64,000 bases of DNA, taken from the NCBI GenBank assembly GCA_947458545.1, contig CANGYH010000001.1, positions 1,302,001 to 1,366,000 of the forward strand, read 5' to 3'. This DNA is from Cytophagaceae bacterium (GTDB taxonomy: Bacteria > Bacteroidota > Bacteroidia > Cytophagales > Flexibacteraceae). Position 1 is the stretch's first letter; every line of letters begins with the position of its first letter. Positions 1 through 9,200 of this stretch are shown piece after piece. The notes beneath the pieces were generated by a model. That model worked only from the letters and a program-made list of their open reading frames with translations, did not search any database and was not told the origin of the DNA. The position numbers and the translations under genes are program-made.

Positions 1-56
1 CAGGCAGAAACGCTGGCGTAACAAAAGGTATGCTATGGTAAAGAGGCTGTTAACAA

Positions 57-3002
57 CTAAAGGCTGTAGGTAACGGTAAGCCTGATTGTACGACCGTAAG
101 TTGTACGGAAAAAGGGTATATCGGTACCTTTTCTATACATAGGTGTTCCTAAGAAATCGCGACGGATGGTTTGGTCTATGACGCTGAGGTCGTCGCCGTA
201 AATCTGGAAGATGGTGAGAGGCTGGGCCAGCAGATCGCCCAGGGTGCCTTTGATGGCCCAGCGGTCTTTGCGGTAGCTGATGCTGGCATCTATTACAGTA
301 CGGGGGGCCTCCCAGAGGCTGCTCAGGTAATTGTCGCCTACAAAGGCCAGGCGGGTGCCTGTTCTGTTGAGGGTAACGGTGCCCTCTAGGTTGGTGGGTT
401 TGTGGACGTAGGTGGCCCCGGTGTTGAGCGTATAAGGAGATTGGCCCTGCAAGGGCCGTAAGGGTGCCTCGCCATTGGGCAGCAGCTCGCGCACGCGGAC
501 CAGCGATTGGATCAGGGCGGCGTTGGCGAAAACCGTCAGGTTGTTGACGAAGGCGTTGGGGTTGGTGGGCTCGGTGGCAGAGAAGCGACGCAAGAGCTGA
601 CCCGGGGTGAGGCGGATTTCGCCCTCGATGCCGGCCACTGTTGCATCCTGCGCATTGCGGAAGGTGAAGGTGGGGAAAGAGGCTATGTTCTCGCGGGCAT
701 ACTCGATGGCCTGGTTGATGCGCTTGTAGTAGGGATTGAGCGAAAAGACGGCCCCCTCTTGTGGGTACCACTCAAGCTTGGCGTCGAAGTTGTGGATTTT
801 AGCGCGGACGATATCTGGGTTGCCGAATACGAGGTTGTTCTGGGTTGGGTCGTAATAGGCTGAGGGCGAGAGCTCGCGGAACTCGGGGCGGTTTACGCTG
901 GCAAAGTAGGCTCCGCGCAGGTAGAGGTTTTTGCGGATGGCGTATTGCAGGTTGAGGCTAGGCAGCCAATCTACCACGGTAGAGGTGGGGTTTACGGGTA
1001 CGCCGTCTAGCGTGGCGGAGCGGACGTTTTGCCAGTATCTCTCTACGCGAACGCCGTACACGAGGCGGAGGCGGTCGTCGGCGCCCACCTTCGTTTCTGA
1101 CATCAGGTAGCCAGCCCAAAGCCGGGCGGCAGCCTTGTAGAAATCAGAAGCGGCCGTCGTCTCGCGCAGGTAGATGAGGCCACCGCCCATGTTTTGGGGG
1201 CGGAAGATGCTGTCGGGCCCTTGCGTCAGGAGGGGGGCTACGGCTTCGGCGCTGCGCAGGTCGTAGCTGTAGTTGAAGTTGCGGCCGTCGTAGCTGCGTA
1301 AGCGGTCTTGAAAGTAGCCGCCGGTCTTAACCATGTTTTTGACCTTGCCGAAGTTGGCGGGATAGGCCAGATTGACGGCTCCGTTGAAAGACTCGTCGTA
1401 TAATGTAGAGAAGAACTTACCGGCGAAGTTGGGGTTGAACTCTCGGGTTACTGTGAGCAGGTTGACGCGGTACGGCTGGAGGGGGCCTTGGTCTGTTGCC
1501 TGGCGGCTGGTTACATACACAAGGCGGCGCTGGTCTGGCGTTGAGCGGTTGAGCAGGCTGATGCCCGTCAGCACTTCTATACGTCCGCCGTCTGTGCCGA
1601 GGACACGCTCGTAGGCAAGCTGGTGGGTATTTAGGCGGTTTTCGTCGTAAAAGTCGATAAAGGTTTTCCGGAAGTTGATGGCCGTTGCCTGGCCTTCTAC
1701 CTGTTTGCCATCGCCCTGGACGTAGAAGCTGTTGCCTGTTTGGCTAACCATGTTGCGGAAGCTGATTTTGCTGGCCGCATCGGGCCTGAAGGAGAAGTTG
1801 GCTACGCCAGACAAGGAGGCAACTACCCTGAAGCGGCGCTGGGCCAAGCTGTCGAAATCTACGATTTTGCGTTGGCCGGTTACGGAGTCTCGCTTGTCTG
1901 CAAGCAGGTTGAAGTTGAGAAAGTCGGAGAACTGCACCGTGCGATAGTAGTTGGCGCCCAGCACCATGCCGACTTGCTTGCCCCATAGGGTGCCCCTACG
2001 CCCCAAAAAAGCCTGGAAGTATAGGTTTGGCCCGGCGGGGTTGTTGCCCTGTGCGCCAAAGTTGTTTTGCTGCATGCGTGCCTGGCGGGCTTCTGTTTGC
2101 AGGCCGGGGTCTTGGGCAGCCTCTTGGCGGCTGTAGATGCCTTTGGGCAGGGCCCGGCTGCCGTTGTCGAATCCTAGAAAGTCTGTGGGGCTGGTTGTGC
2201 CGCTAAGAAACGTTTTGCCGGTGGTTAGCGAGTGTGTTTCGGCGCCTGCCGTTAAAGAGAAGGTATTAGAGAAGGGTATATCTACCGTTGTTACGCGTAC
2301 TACACCGCCGGCAAAATCGCCGGGCAGATCTGGGGTGCCTGTTTTGAACACGGTTACCTTGTCTACCAAAGCGGTGGGGAAGAGGTCTAGGGCAAAGGCC
2401 TTGCGGTCTGGCTCGGTGCTGGGCTGCTGCATGCCGTTTACCTGGCCTTGGTTGTAGCGCTCTTGCAGGCCACGTACTACGGCAAAGCGGCCGTCTCTGA
2501 TAGAGGTACCTGATACGCGACGCAGGCTCTCTGCCATGCTACGGTCTGGCGTGCGTGCCAGCAACTCGGCAGATACGGCACTGCTGACACCGGCGGCGGC
2601 GCGTTGGTCTGCCAAGACGCTGTTCTCGTTGTTTTTGCTGGCCGTTGCTACTACTTCTACTTCGGTCAGCTCTACGTCAGACGACTCTAGGGTGAAGCTG
2701 ACCAACTGCGTCTGCCCGGCACGTACGGCAACCTTAAGCACCCGCTTGCTGCGGTATCCGATGGAGCGGGCCTCCAGGTCGTAGGTGCCTGGCTCTACGC
2801 TAAAGGTGTACTTACCGTCGAGATCAGTAACGGCCCCACGGGTGGTACCTACGATGACGACATTGGCGCCGACGAGCTCCTCTCCGGTGCGGGCATCGGT
2901 TAGCCTACCGGCAAGCGTGCCGTTGGACTGGGCGAAGCTTAAAGATGGGGTAATAAAAATTGCACAAATGCAGAAAAGCAGGCGCAGACGCAACTTAGCC
3001 AT
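57..3002 (-). CDS. TonB-dependent outer-membrane receptor
   Basis: A 981-residue outer-membrane receptor that probably imports a ligand using TonB energy; the substrate cannot be read from sequence. A signal peptide (residues 1-24, ending LSFAQ) is followed by a carboxypeptidase-regulatory-like beta-sandwich (about 27-110, GTLAGRLTDARTGEELVGA), a plug domain (about 130-240, with DLPGDFAGGVVRV) and a long beta-barrel. This domain order is the common Bacteroidota one. No SusD-type partner is next to it, so a polysaccharide-utilisation role is not supported. The start ATG follows a CATTTTTG box by 5 nt. It is divergent from the lipoprotein gene at 3164, with 161 nt between them; a shared function is possible but unproven. 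Bases 1-56 downstream hold nothing recognisable. Confidence 0.92.
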   Translation of the reverse strand: MAKLRLRLLFCICAIFITPSLSFAQSNGTLAGRLTDARTGEELVGANVVIVGTTRGAVTDLDGKYTFSVEPGTYDLEARSIGYRSKRVLKVAVRAGQTQLVSFTLESSDVELTEVEVVATASKNNENSVLADQRAAAGVSSAVSAELLARTPDRSMAESLRRVSGTSIRDGRFAVVRGLQERYNQGQVNGMQQPSTEPDRKAFALDLFPTALVDKVTVFKTGTPDLPGDFAGGVVRVTTVDIPFSNTFSLTAGAETHSLTTGKTFLSGTTSPTDFLGFDNGSRALPKGIYSRQEAAQDPGLQTEARQARMQQNNFGAQGNNPAGPNLYFQAFLGRRGTLWGKQVGMVLGANYYRTVQFSDFLNFNLLADKRDSVTGQRKIVDFDSLAQRRFRVVASLSGVANFSFRPDAASKISFRNMVSQTGNSFYVQGDGKQVEGQATAINFRKTFIDFYDENRLNTHQLAYERVLGTDGGRIEVLTGISLLNRSTPDQRRLVYVTSRQATDQGPLQPYRVNLLTVTREFNPNFAGKFFSTLYDESFNGAVNLAYPANFGKVKNMVKTGGYFQDRLRSYDGRNFNYSYDLRSAEAVAPLLTQGPDSIFRPQNMGGGLIYLRETTAASDFYKAAARLWAGYLMSETKVGADDRLRLVYGVRVERYWQNVRSATLDGVPVNPTSTVVDWLPSLNLQYAIRKNLYLRGAYFASVNRPEFRELSPSAYYDPTQNNLVFGNPDIVRAKIHNFDAKLEWYPQEGAVFSLNPYYKRINQAIEYARENIASFPTFTFRNAQDATVAGIEGEIRLTPGQLLRRFSATEPTNPNAFVNNLTVFANAALIQSLVRVRELLPNGEAPLRPLQGQSPYTLNTGATYVHKPTNLEGTVTLNRTGTRLAFVGDNYLSSLWEAPRTVIDASISYRKDRWAIKGTLGDLLAQPLTIFQIYGDDLSVIDQTIRRDFLGTPMYRKGTDIPFFRTTYGRTIRLTVTYSL

Positions 3003-3163
3003 AGCTGCAAAAATGCCGTGCCGGCTATTGGGCCAATGTTAAGAAAGCGTATGGCTTAATTTAAGAAAGTAGGCCCTAAGGGGCGCATGGGGCACAACGC
3101 TTTACAAACAGGTAACATAGTACCAATGGCTGGGTTATAGGCTGCTTGTTGCTTTGTGGCCGT

Positions 3164-4801
3164 ATGGGCACTTTTAAGAAGCGTTGGGGTTTAAACGTCG
3201 GCAACTATCAGGCTGTGACGGTTGTGGCCCTGGCCATTTGGTGTTTTACAGCCGGTTGCCAGCGTAAGATTTATGAAGATCCTCAACCGGGGCTCTCTTC
3301 TACGGAGGCCACCACCTATACCCTGGATCTCGTGCTCGAAGAGGGTTTCTCGGGTAGTTTCGAGCTTACTCGCCAGCAAGATGGCACTGCCCTGGGTAGA
3401 TTGCAGGTGTCTGGCACGAAACCTGGCCGCACTTATTATGGTCTGATAACCTCTGGCGCGGCCAATGCCTTTGCCGGTGTGAGCATACCCATTGCTGACC
3501 TTAAAAAGCTTGATGCGGCTGGCGCCAGCACTACCTGGCTCTATGAAGACTATCGTAACCAGCCGATGCGCTTCGATAGCCTGCTTACGATAAATGCACG
3601 CGTGGTTGTGCTTGAGGTTACGCCTGGGGTCACGCGGCCTACCGAGGTACTGCGTGGAGACATAGGATCGAATGTGCTGCTGGCCGAGACGCGCAGCTTT
3701 GACTTGCTGCCTGTTGAAGCAGCGGGTTTGGCTGGGCGGGTCACTTTCCGCAGCAGGCGGAATGGCAATTTGCTTGTAACAACCCAGACGCAGGGCCTTG
3801 ACGCAACCACCACAGCCCCGATACGCCTGTGGCGTGGAGACTGGGCAGACGAGCAGGCGCGCTCTGTAGCAGACTTGCGCGCCGTAACGGCAACGCAGAG
3901 CACCACTACTACGGAGCTAGAAGGCTTTAGGGGTGGCCTGGCGGCGTTGGATACCTTCAGCGGTTTTATAGGACTATCGCGCAGCAACCAGGAGCTTACC
4001 ACCTTTCTGGCTGTGGCCCCGCTGGGCACCAAAAGGCTGAGCGGCATGCCTTTGACGGTACGGCTGCTTGATCCTAACGACTCTGGCCGGGTGGCGGCCA
4101 CTGTCTCTTGGCAGCCTACGCTGAATGGTACGGTGAGGGCCAATGTTAGCCTTAATGTTGATACAAACCGCTATGGGTTGCGTCCTTTCTATTTGACGTT
4201 ACACCGAGGCAGCGTATTGGGCGGCAACTTCCGCAAAGACAGTACATTGGTGGGGCTGTTGCCTGTGGCTATCAACGCGGGCGGGGCCTACCGGACGGGC
4301 AGCTTTCGCTGGAGCCGTGGTATTGCCGTTAGCTTGAATGACCTGACCAACGGAGACTACCACCTCCGCTTGCTTGCAGACACCTCGGCTGAGCTGGACG
4401 CCAGCATTGCTGCAGGAGCGGCAGACATTGGCAGCAACCAATTAACAGACAACGTAAAGTCGGTGACTTTGCAGCCGTTTATGGCCAGTGCCGCCACTTA
4501 CAGAGGCAAGGCAACCATCCGCGAGCGGCGCAACGGGAAAGCGGTGCTGTTTGTCCGCCTGAACAGGACGATGGCGGGTGGCGAGCATGCCATAAACCTA
4601 CGCGAAGGCGCCTTTTTGCCTGGCACCGTTCCGCAGCCGACTAGTCTTGTTACCCGGCTTCTTGTCGTCCAAGGGGGCGATGGATCGGCCACGTCTCAAG
4701 TGGCGGAGCCTGCCCTGCCTTTCGGAGCCTTTGCTACCGGGCGCAGCCTAGAAGTAGAGGAGGACGGCGGAGGCCCCCTTATGGGCGGCAATCTGCCCTA
4801 G
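3164..4801 (+). CDS. Repeat-containing lipoprotein, function unknown
   Basis: A predicted 545-residue lipoprotein. The N-terminus is basic and hydrophobic and ends in a lipobox (FTAGC, Cys 32), so export and acylation are expected. I chose the ATG at 3164; a TTG at 3146 in the same frame would only add six residues before the signal peptide. The rest appears to be about four diverged copies of a 120-130 residue unit. Each copy opens with a strand-rich segment such as SFELTRQQDG, VTFRSRRNG, VSWQPTLNG and ATIRERRNG (about residues 65, 191, 313, 450), and two are preceded by a DIGSN motif. The pattern recalls CHRD-type beta repeats, but I cannot assign the family. It is divergent from the TonB-dependent receptor and may be a surface partner (inference). 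Confidence 0.8.
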   Translation: MGTFKKRWGLNVGNYQAVTVVALAIWCFTAGCQRKIYEDPQPGLSSTEATTYTLDLVLEEGFSGSFELTRQQDGTALGRLQVSGTKPGRTYYGLITSGAANAFAGVSIPIADLKKLDAAGASTTWLYEDYRNQPMRFDSLLTINARVVVLEVTPGVTRPTEVLRGDIGSNVLLAETRSFDLLPVEAAGLAGRVTFRSRRNGNLLVTTQTQGLDATTTAPIRLWRGDWADEQARSVADLRAVTATQSTTTTELEGFRGGLAALDTFSGFIGLSRSNQELTTFLAVAPLGTKRLSGMPLTVRLLDPNDSGRVAATVSWQPTLNGTVRANVSLNVDTNRYGLRPFYLTLHRGSVLGGNFRKDSTLVGLLPVAINAGGAYRTGSFRWSRGIAVSLNDLTNGDYHLRLLADTSAELDASIAAGAADIGSNQLTDNVKSVTLQPFMASAATYRGKATIRERRNGKAVLFVRLNRTMAGGEHAINLREGAFLPGTVPQPTSLVTRLLVVQGGDGSATSQVAEPALPFGAFATGRSLEVEEDGGGPLMGGNLP

Positions 4802-4851
4802 TGCCTCTTTTGGATACCCCTCTTTAAACACACGCAACTTCTCAACCGGAT

Positions 4852-5073
4852 ATGTCTTTCTACTATCAATTTCCGCAGAATAAGCGCTATCGTGGCCGCC
4901 TCCAGAAAGAATATTTCTGGCGCTTGGTAGAGTATAAGGTTCGGAATACGATTCTTATTGCTTTGCTTGTGGGGGCCATAGGTACCCTTGTATGGCACAG
5001 CAAAGTAGGATATAACCTACGCTTTATGCTGACGAAGGGTATGCCTACCCGTATTGTAAAGTTACCTTTTTAG
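4852..5073 (+). CDS. Small single-pass membrane protein
   Basis: A 73-residue protein I do not recognise. The first 30 residues are rich in Tyr, Arg and Lys (YYQFPQNKRYRGRLQ), followed by one hydrophobic segment (about 33-48, TILIALLVGAIGTLVW) and a basic tail. That suggests an inner-membrane protein with a cytoplasmic N-terminus. It lies 50 nt after the lipoprotein gene on the same strand and could be co-transcribed. A hairpin follows the stop codon. The ORF is short but has a clear ATG and a believable composition. Confidence 0.55.
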   Translation: MSFYYQFPQNKRYRGRLQKEYFWRLVEYKVRNTILIALLVGAIGTLVWHSKVGYNLRFMLTKGMPTRIVKLPF

Positions 5074-5079
5074 GTGACA

Positions 5080-5105
5080 TCACATAGGGACTATCCTCTA
5101 TGTGA
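5080..5105 (+). terminator. Hairpin after the small membrane protein gene
   Basis: TCACATAG and CTATGTGA form a perfect 8-bp inverted repeat with a 10-nt loop, starting 7 nt after the stop codon at 5073. There is no T-run directly after the stem, so it may be a weak terminator, an mRNA 3' end structure, or a protein-binding palindrome upstream of the response-regulator gene. Confidence 0.4.
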
Positions 5106-5268
5106 CGTTAATGTTTAGTATATATTGTTAAAACAATTTTTTTGCGTAAATCGATAGTTAAAACATTAAAATTCATAAACTTAAGAGAATGCCCACTCTT
5201 ACTTGCCGCAAAATGGGTTAACCAAATTGCGGTTTCACACCCAGCTTCGTTCGAGTTGAATTTTTAAT

Positions 5269-5970
5269 ATGGTTGCCAAACCGCGAATCCTTTTGTTTGA
5301 CCCTCAAGACCGGTTCGGCAAGGAGATGATTCGCATTTTGGGGGGCATACATTTCAGCGTACGGTTGCAAGACCGGGCAGACCTGCTGCTGCGTATGATG
5401 CGCGAATTTGACCCTCAGGTGATTGTAGTGGGTGTGGGGCGCGCAGACGATGCAGGCCACCAAATGATGCGCCAACTGGCCAAGCGGCAGCGCGGGCCGG
5501 GCTTTGCTATGATAGCTGTGTTGGCAGAGGCCTCTGAGGCGCTGGAGGTGCTGGCCTTTGAGGCGGGTGCAGATTCTGTTTTGTCGGCGCCATTTAATCG
5601 CCGGGCGCTGCCGCTGCGGCTGCAAACGCTTACACAGCGACTGGCCTTGCGCCTGGGTGCTTACCGGTTGGAGGTAGGCCCTTTGGTGGTGGACAGACGC
5701 GACTACAGCGTGCAGTTTGCAGGCATGCCGGTGGCTTTGGGGCGCAGGGAATTTGAGCTGCTATATGTGTTGGCAAAAAATCCGGGCAAGCTCTTTACAA
5801 GGGCCGAGCTGCTGGAGAATATCGTGGGCCACGATGCCCCCCATAGCACACGCACCATAGATGTGCATATCTGTAATCTTAGAGAAAAACTGGCACCGGG
5901 GCTGATACACACCTTTAAGGGAAAAGGCTACCAATTACGCCCAGAAGCTGCCCTGGTGATGGCCAGTTAG
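5269..5970 (+). CDS. Atypical OmpR-type response regulator
   Basis: A 233-residue transcription factor with an N-terminal receiver-like domain (about 5-115) and a C-terminal winged-helix DNA-binding domain (about 135-228; GRREFELLYVLAKNPGKLFTR, STRTIDVHICNLREKL and GKGYQL are typical of the OmpR/PhoB family). The receiver is degenerate. The usual acidic pair after strand 1 reads FDPQ, and the segment that normally carries the phospho-accepting Asp (IxxDxxLP) reads VIVVGVGRADD, with Gly in the Asp position. Phosphorylation at the usual site is therefore not possible; control by protein level, another ligand or dimer contacts is inferred. No histidine kinase is nearby. The upstream 195 nt are markedly AT-rich. 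Confidence 0.85.
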   Translation: MVAKPRILLFDPQDRFGKEMIRILGGIHFSVRLQDRADLLLRMMREFDPQVIVVGVGRADDAGHQMMRQLAKRQRGPGFAMIAVLAEASEALEVLAFEAGADSVLSAPFNRRALPLRLQTLTQRLALRLGAYRLEVGPLVVDRRDYSVQFAGMPVALGRREFELLYVLAKNPGKLFTRAELLENIVGHDAPHSTRTIDVHICNLREKLAPGLIHTFKGKGYQLRPEAALVMAS

Positions 5971-6176
5971 GCTTAGAGGGTCAAACCCGCAAGCGCCTGC
6001 CATCAAGCTGTTTGTGAAAATGGAAAGTGGCAATGTTAGCACTACGGCTTGGCCCGCGTACTTACAGGCGCATGTAGTTGTGATTTGCAGAAGCGGTGGC
6101 TGCAAACGTGCAGGCAAAATTAGATGGCACCAGGCACGGGCAGTTAGCCCTTTGCCTTAACCATCATCCCGTATCT

Positions 6177-6272
6177 ATGGAGCCATCTAAGACACAGGCA
6201 TCGCGCAACGGCGTCAAACTGGTAGCTATTTTGCTAATAGTGTTGGCTACTTTATACGTGCCGAATTTATGA
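6177..6272 (+). CDS. Possible 31-residue membrane peptide
   Basis: A short ORF in the otherwise empty 304-nt gap 5971-6274. It encodes a basic/polar N-terminus (MEPSKTQASRNGVK) followed by a hydrophobic helix (LVAILLIVLATLYV) and ends 2 nt before the stop codon of the convergent gene at 6275. The amphipathic-to-hydrophobic layout is what a single-pass membrane peptide looks like, but chance is possible at this length. No promoter or ribosome-binding site was evident. Nothing else was seen in the gap. Confidence 0.25.
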   Translation: MEPSKTQASRNGVKLVAILLIVLATLYVPNL

Positions 6273-6274
6273 GC

Positions 6275-9200
6275 CTAAAAATCGTGGCCGAGGGTTAGGT
6301 AGAACCGCCGATTGAGTTGGTTGAAGTCTTGCTGGCCCAGGGCAAAGTCGAACTTGACGTAGTAGCCTAGCATTAGGGTACGCACCCCGGCGCCATAGCC
6401 TATCAAAAACGGGCTACGCGTGTTTACCGTGGTAATGACGAAGGGCGGCCGGGCTGTTACGTTGGTGTTTATGGAATTCTCGCGCCCGAGGAGGCTCTTG
6501 CCAGACCAAGCCGAGCCTACATCTGTAAAGCCGACGATTTGAAAGTTGCGTAAAAAATTGCTGGCGATGGGGCCTTTGTAGAGGTACTTGATGAGGGGCA
6601 ACCGCAACTCTGCATTGAAAACCACAAAGTTGGGCCCGCTCATAGCGTTGTAGTCGAACCCGCGCATGTTGGTTACAAATGGGTTGAAGAACCAGTCTAC
6701 CCGGCCCTCTGTGCTGAACTGGCCTGTGTTGGCTAAGGGATTGTCTGGCCCCTCTGGCCGGTCTGCAAACTGGTTAAAGAGCCAATTGTCCATACCGCCG
6801 ACCATATATTGTTTTTTGGCATTGCCCAAAAAGCGCCCGGCAGAGCCTCGTAGGGCCAGGGTAATTTCTTTGTGTATGCGCTGGTAGTGGCGCACGTCTA
6901 TATGCAACTGGCTCCAACTGGTGTTTGACGCGCGGAGGCCTGCATTACGCTCCACCATGAGCCGGGCCTTGGTGCCGGTGGTAATATTGGCACTGTTGGT
7001 AAAGCTGTTATCGTACACGAGCTCTAGCCTGCCGCCAAGGTAGCTGCGGCTCTTTTGGCCCACCTGGGTATTGTCGAAGAGGTCGTAAAAGTTGGTTTGC
7101 TGCACGTAGGGGTAAGCACCGACCCTGAAGGAGCGGCTTACGGGATAACTGGCCCCGACCTGGTACACGTACAGGAAGTTCTTTTGGGCGAAGTTGTCTT
7201 GGGCAAAAAAGAGGCTGTTGCGGCGGAAGTGGGCCGAAAAATCAACCCTGTGCTTTAGGTACAGATAATCTGCCGACAAGAGTGCCGAGCGCAGATCGAG
7301 GAAGGGCGTGGCGCGAACGGTGAAGCGGTGGTTTTCGAAGTAGTCTGCCATGCCTGCCTCGGCGATGAGCCCCCATCCACGAAAGGGATCTACGATGAAG
7401 CTGGTGGTGACGGAGGTACTGCTGAGTTTCTTGCCTGCTCCAAAAGGCCCCTGAATCATAATGGGCGGTTGGTAGACCTCTTTTTGCAGGAGCTTGCGGG
7501 CGTTGCGCATCTCTTGCAGGGTAGGCGTGCGAACTACTGGCGGAGCCAGGCCCGGTACGGTTACAGGGGGTGTGGCTGTAGTCGGGCTTGCGCCTCCGGG
7601 GCTTGGCAGGGATGCCTTTTCGTCTTCAAACTGATAGCGGCGGAAATCTACCTCTGGGTCTGCCTCTGCGGGCGGGCCGGATGCTGGAGGCGCCTGTTGC
7701 GCAACCGAAGGAGGCGTAGGCACTTGTGCCGGCTGGGGCACAGGTGATGAGGTTGGACCTGGGGTAGTATTGACGCTGGATGGTGCCGGGCTGGGCGCGG
7801 GCTCTGCTTTAGCAGATGTAGGGATAGCTGATTCTACAGACACCAACGGCCTGGCTTCTCGCCAAGGCGACTCTGGTACCTCTGGCTGTGGCAGCCTTTG
7901 CAGCGTATCTAGCCGGAGCAGACGTGTGCGGCCGTCGTACCGGACGAGGGCGGCGGCTCGGCCGCCCTTGCCTGCATAGGCCACGCGCTCGAGCGAAGTG
8001 GCGTAGCTTGTGAGGGGCCATGCCTGGCCAGCGTCGGTCTGCATCAGGTTGAGTGCGCCGCTTTGGTCTGAAAGCGCCACCAGGCCTAGGGTGGGGTGCA
8101 GATAAGGTGCAAACAAATTGCCGGGACCTTGAGCCACGCGCATGGGTTTGGCCTTGCCCGTCAGGTCTAACTTATAGATGCGCCAGCGCTGGGCAAGTCG
8201 GCGTGCCTGTTGGGTTGCCCCCGATGTGTCGGCCGGGGCTAACTGGGTGCTTGCGTAGTAAACGGTGCTGCCGTCTTCGTCTAGGCTGGGGTCTGCCTCG
8301 TCGGCCACGTCGTCTATCAGTTTACGGACCTTGCCTGAGCGGGGGTTGATCTGGTAGAGGTCTGTCTGGCCATGGTCTGAGCCGACCAGGACGCCCTTTT
8401 TGCCATCTTCAGAAAAGGCCAGGTACTGGACCTGGTCTATGTCGCCCAGGGGGTACCGCTCGAATACCTTACCGGAGACGGTGAGGATGAGCAGCTCCAT
8501 CTGCCCTTTGCGGTGGTGGACGGTAGCGACCTTGTCTGACCCGACGAAGGCTACTGGGCTGGTGGGTACAGCCTTGGTATCTTGGTGGCGCTCGCCCTGG
8601 CGCCAGAGCAGGCGCTGGCGGCCTGTCATGAGGTCTTTGATGCCTACACGAGTACGGCCTTCGTCGTGGCTGGCCCAGGCGGCAAACCTGCCAGAGGGAG
8701 ATAAGGCTACGCCGAAGATCTCGTCTTCTGCCCGTAGGCGCAGGCGCATCAGCTTATCCTCTGGTAGGGGCGAAAGTTGCTGCTGGGTCTGCTCGGCCAG
8801 GGTCAGGAAGTTTTGGCGCCAGTCTCGGACTACTTTGCCGTAGGGCACGCCGAGGGTAGAGCCGATGGCCGATTCTTCGTTGCGGATGATGCGTGTCAGG
8901 TTGAGGATGTTGCTGACGTTGGCGCGGCCGTAGCGGTCTGCCACAAAGGCCCAGAAGCTCTGGCCCAGCCGCTCTGCCTCTTGGCCCTGGCGGGCGGCCA
9001 GGCGGCGCATCCGCCCTGCAAGGGCTTCGTCTCGGGCCCAGTTATCCAGGTCGAGGCTCCAGCCGTCTGCGGCGTAGGCCACGGCCCCTTCGGTGAACCA
9101 CTCGGGCAGCATCATCAGGTAGCTGTTCTGCACGGCCTCCGTAAAGGAGCCGCCGTACATCATGTCGTACACCATGCTGCGGGCCAGGCCGCGGGCAATG

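Noticed and set aside
1372-2784. Plus-strand reading frames inside the TonB-dependent receptor gene
   Set aside because: They are shadows of the receptor gene in other frames and contain no recognisable protein features.
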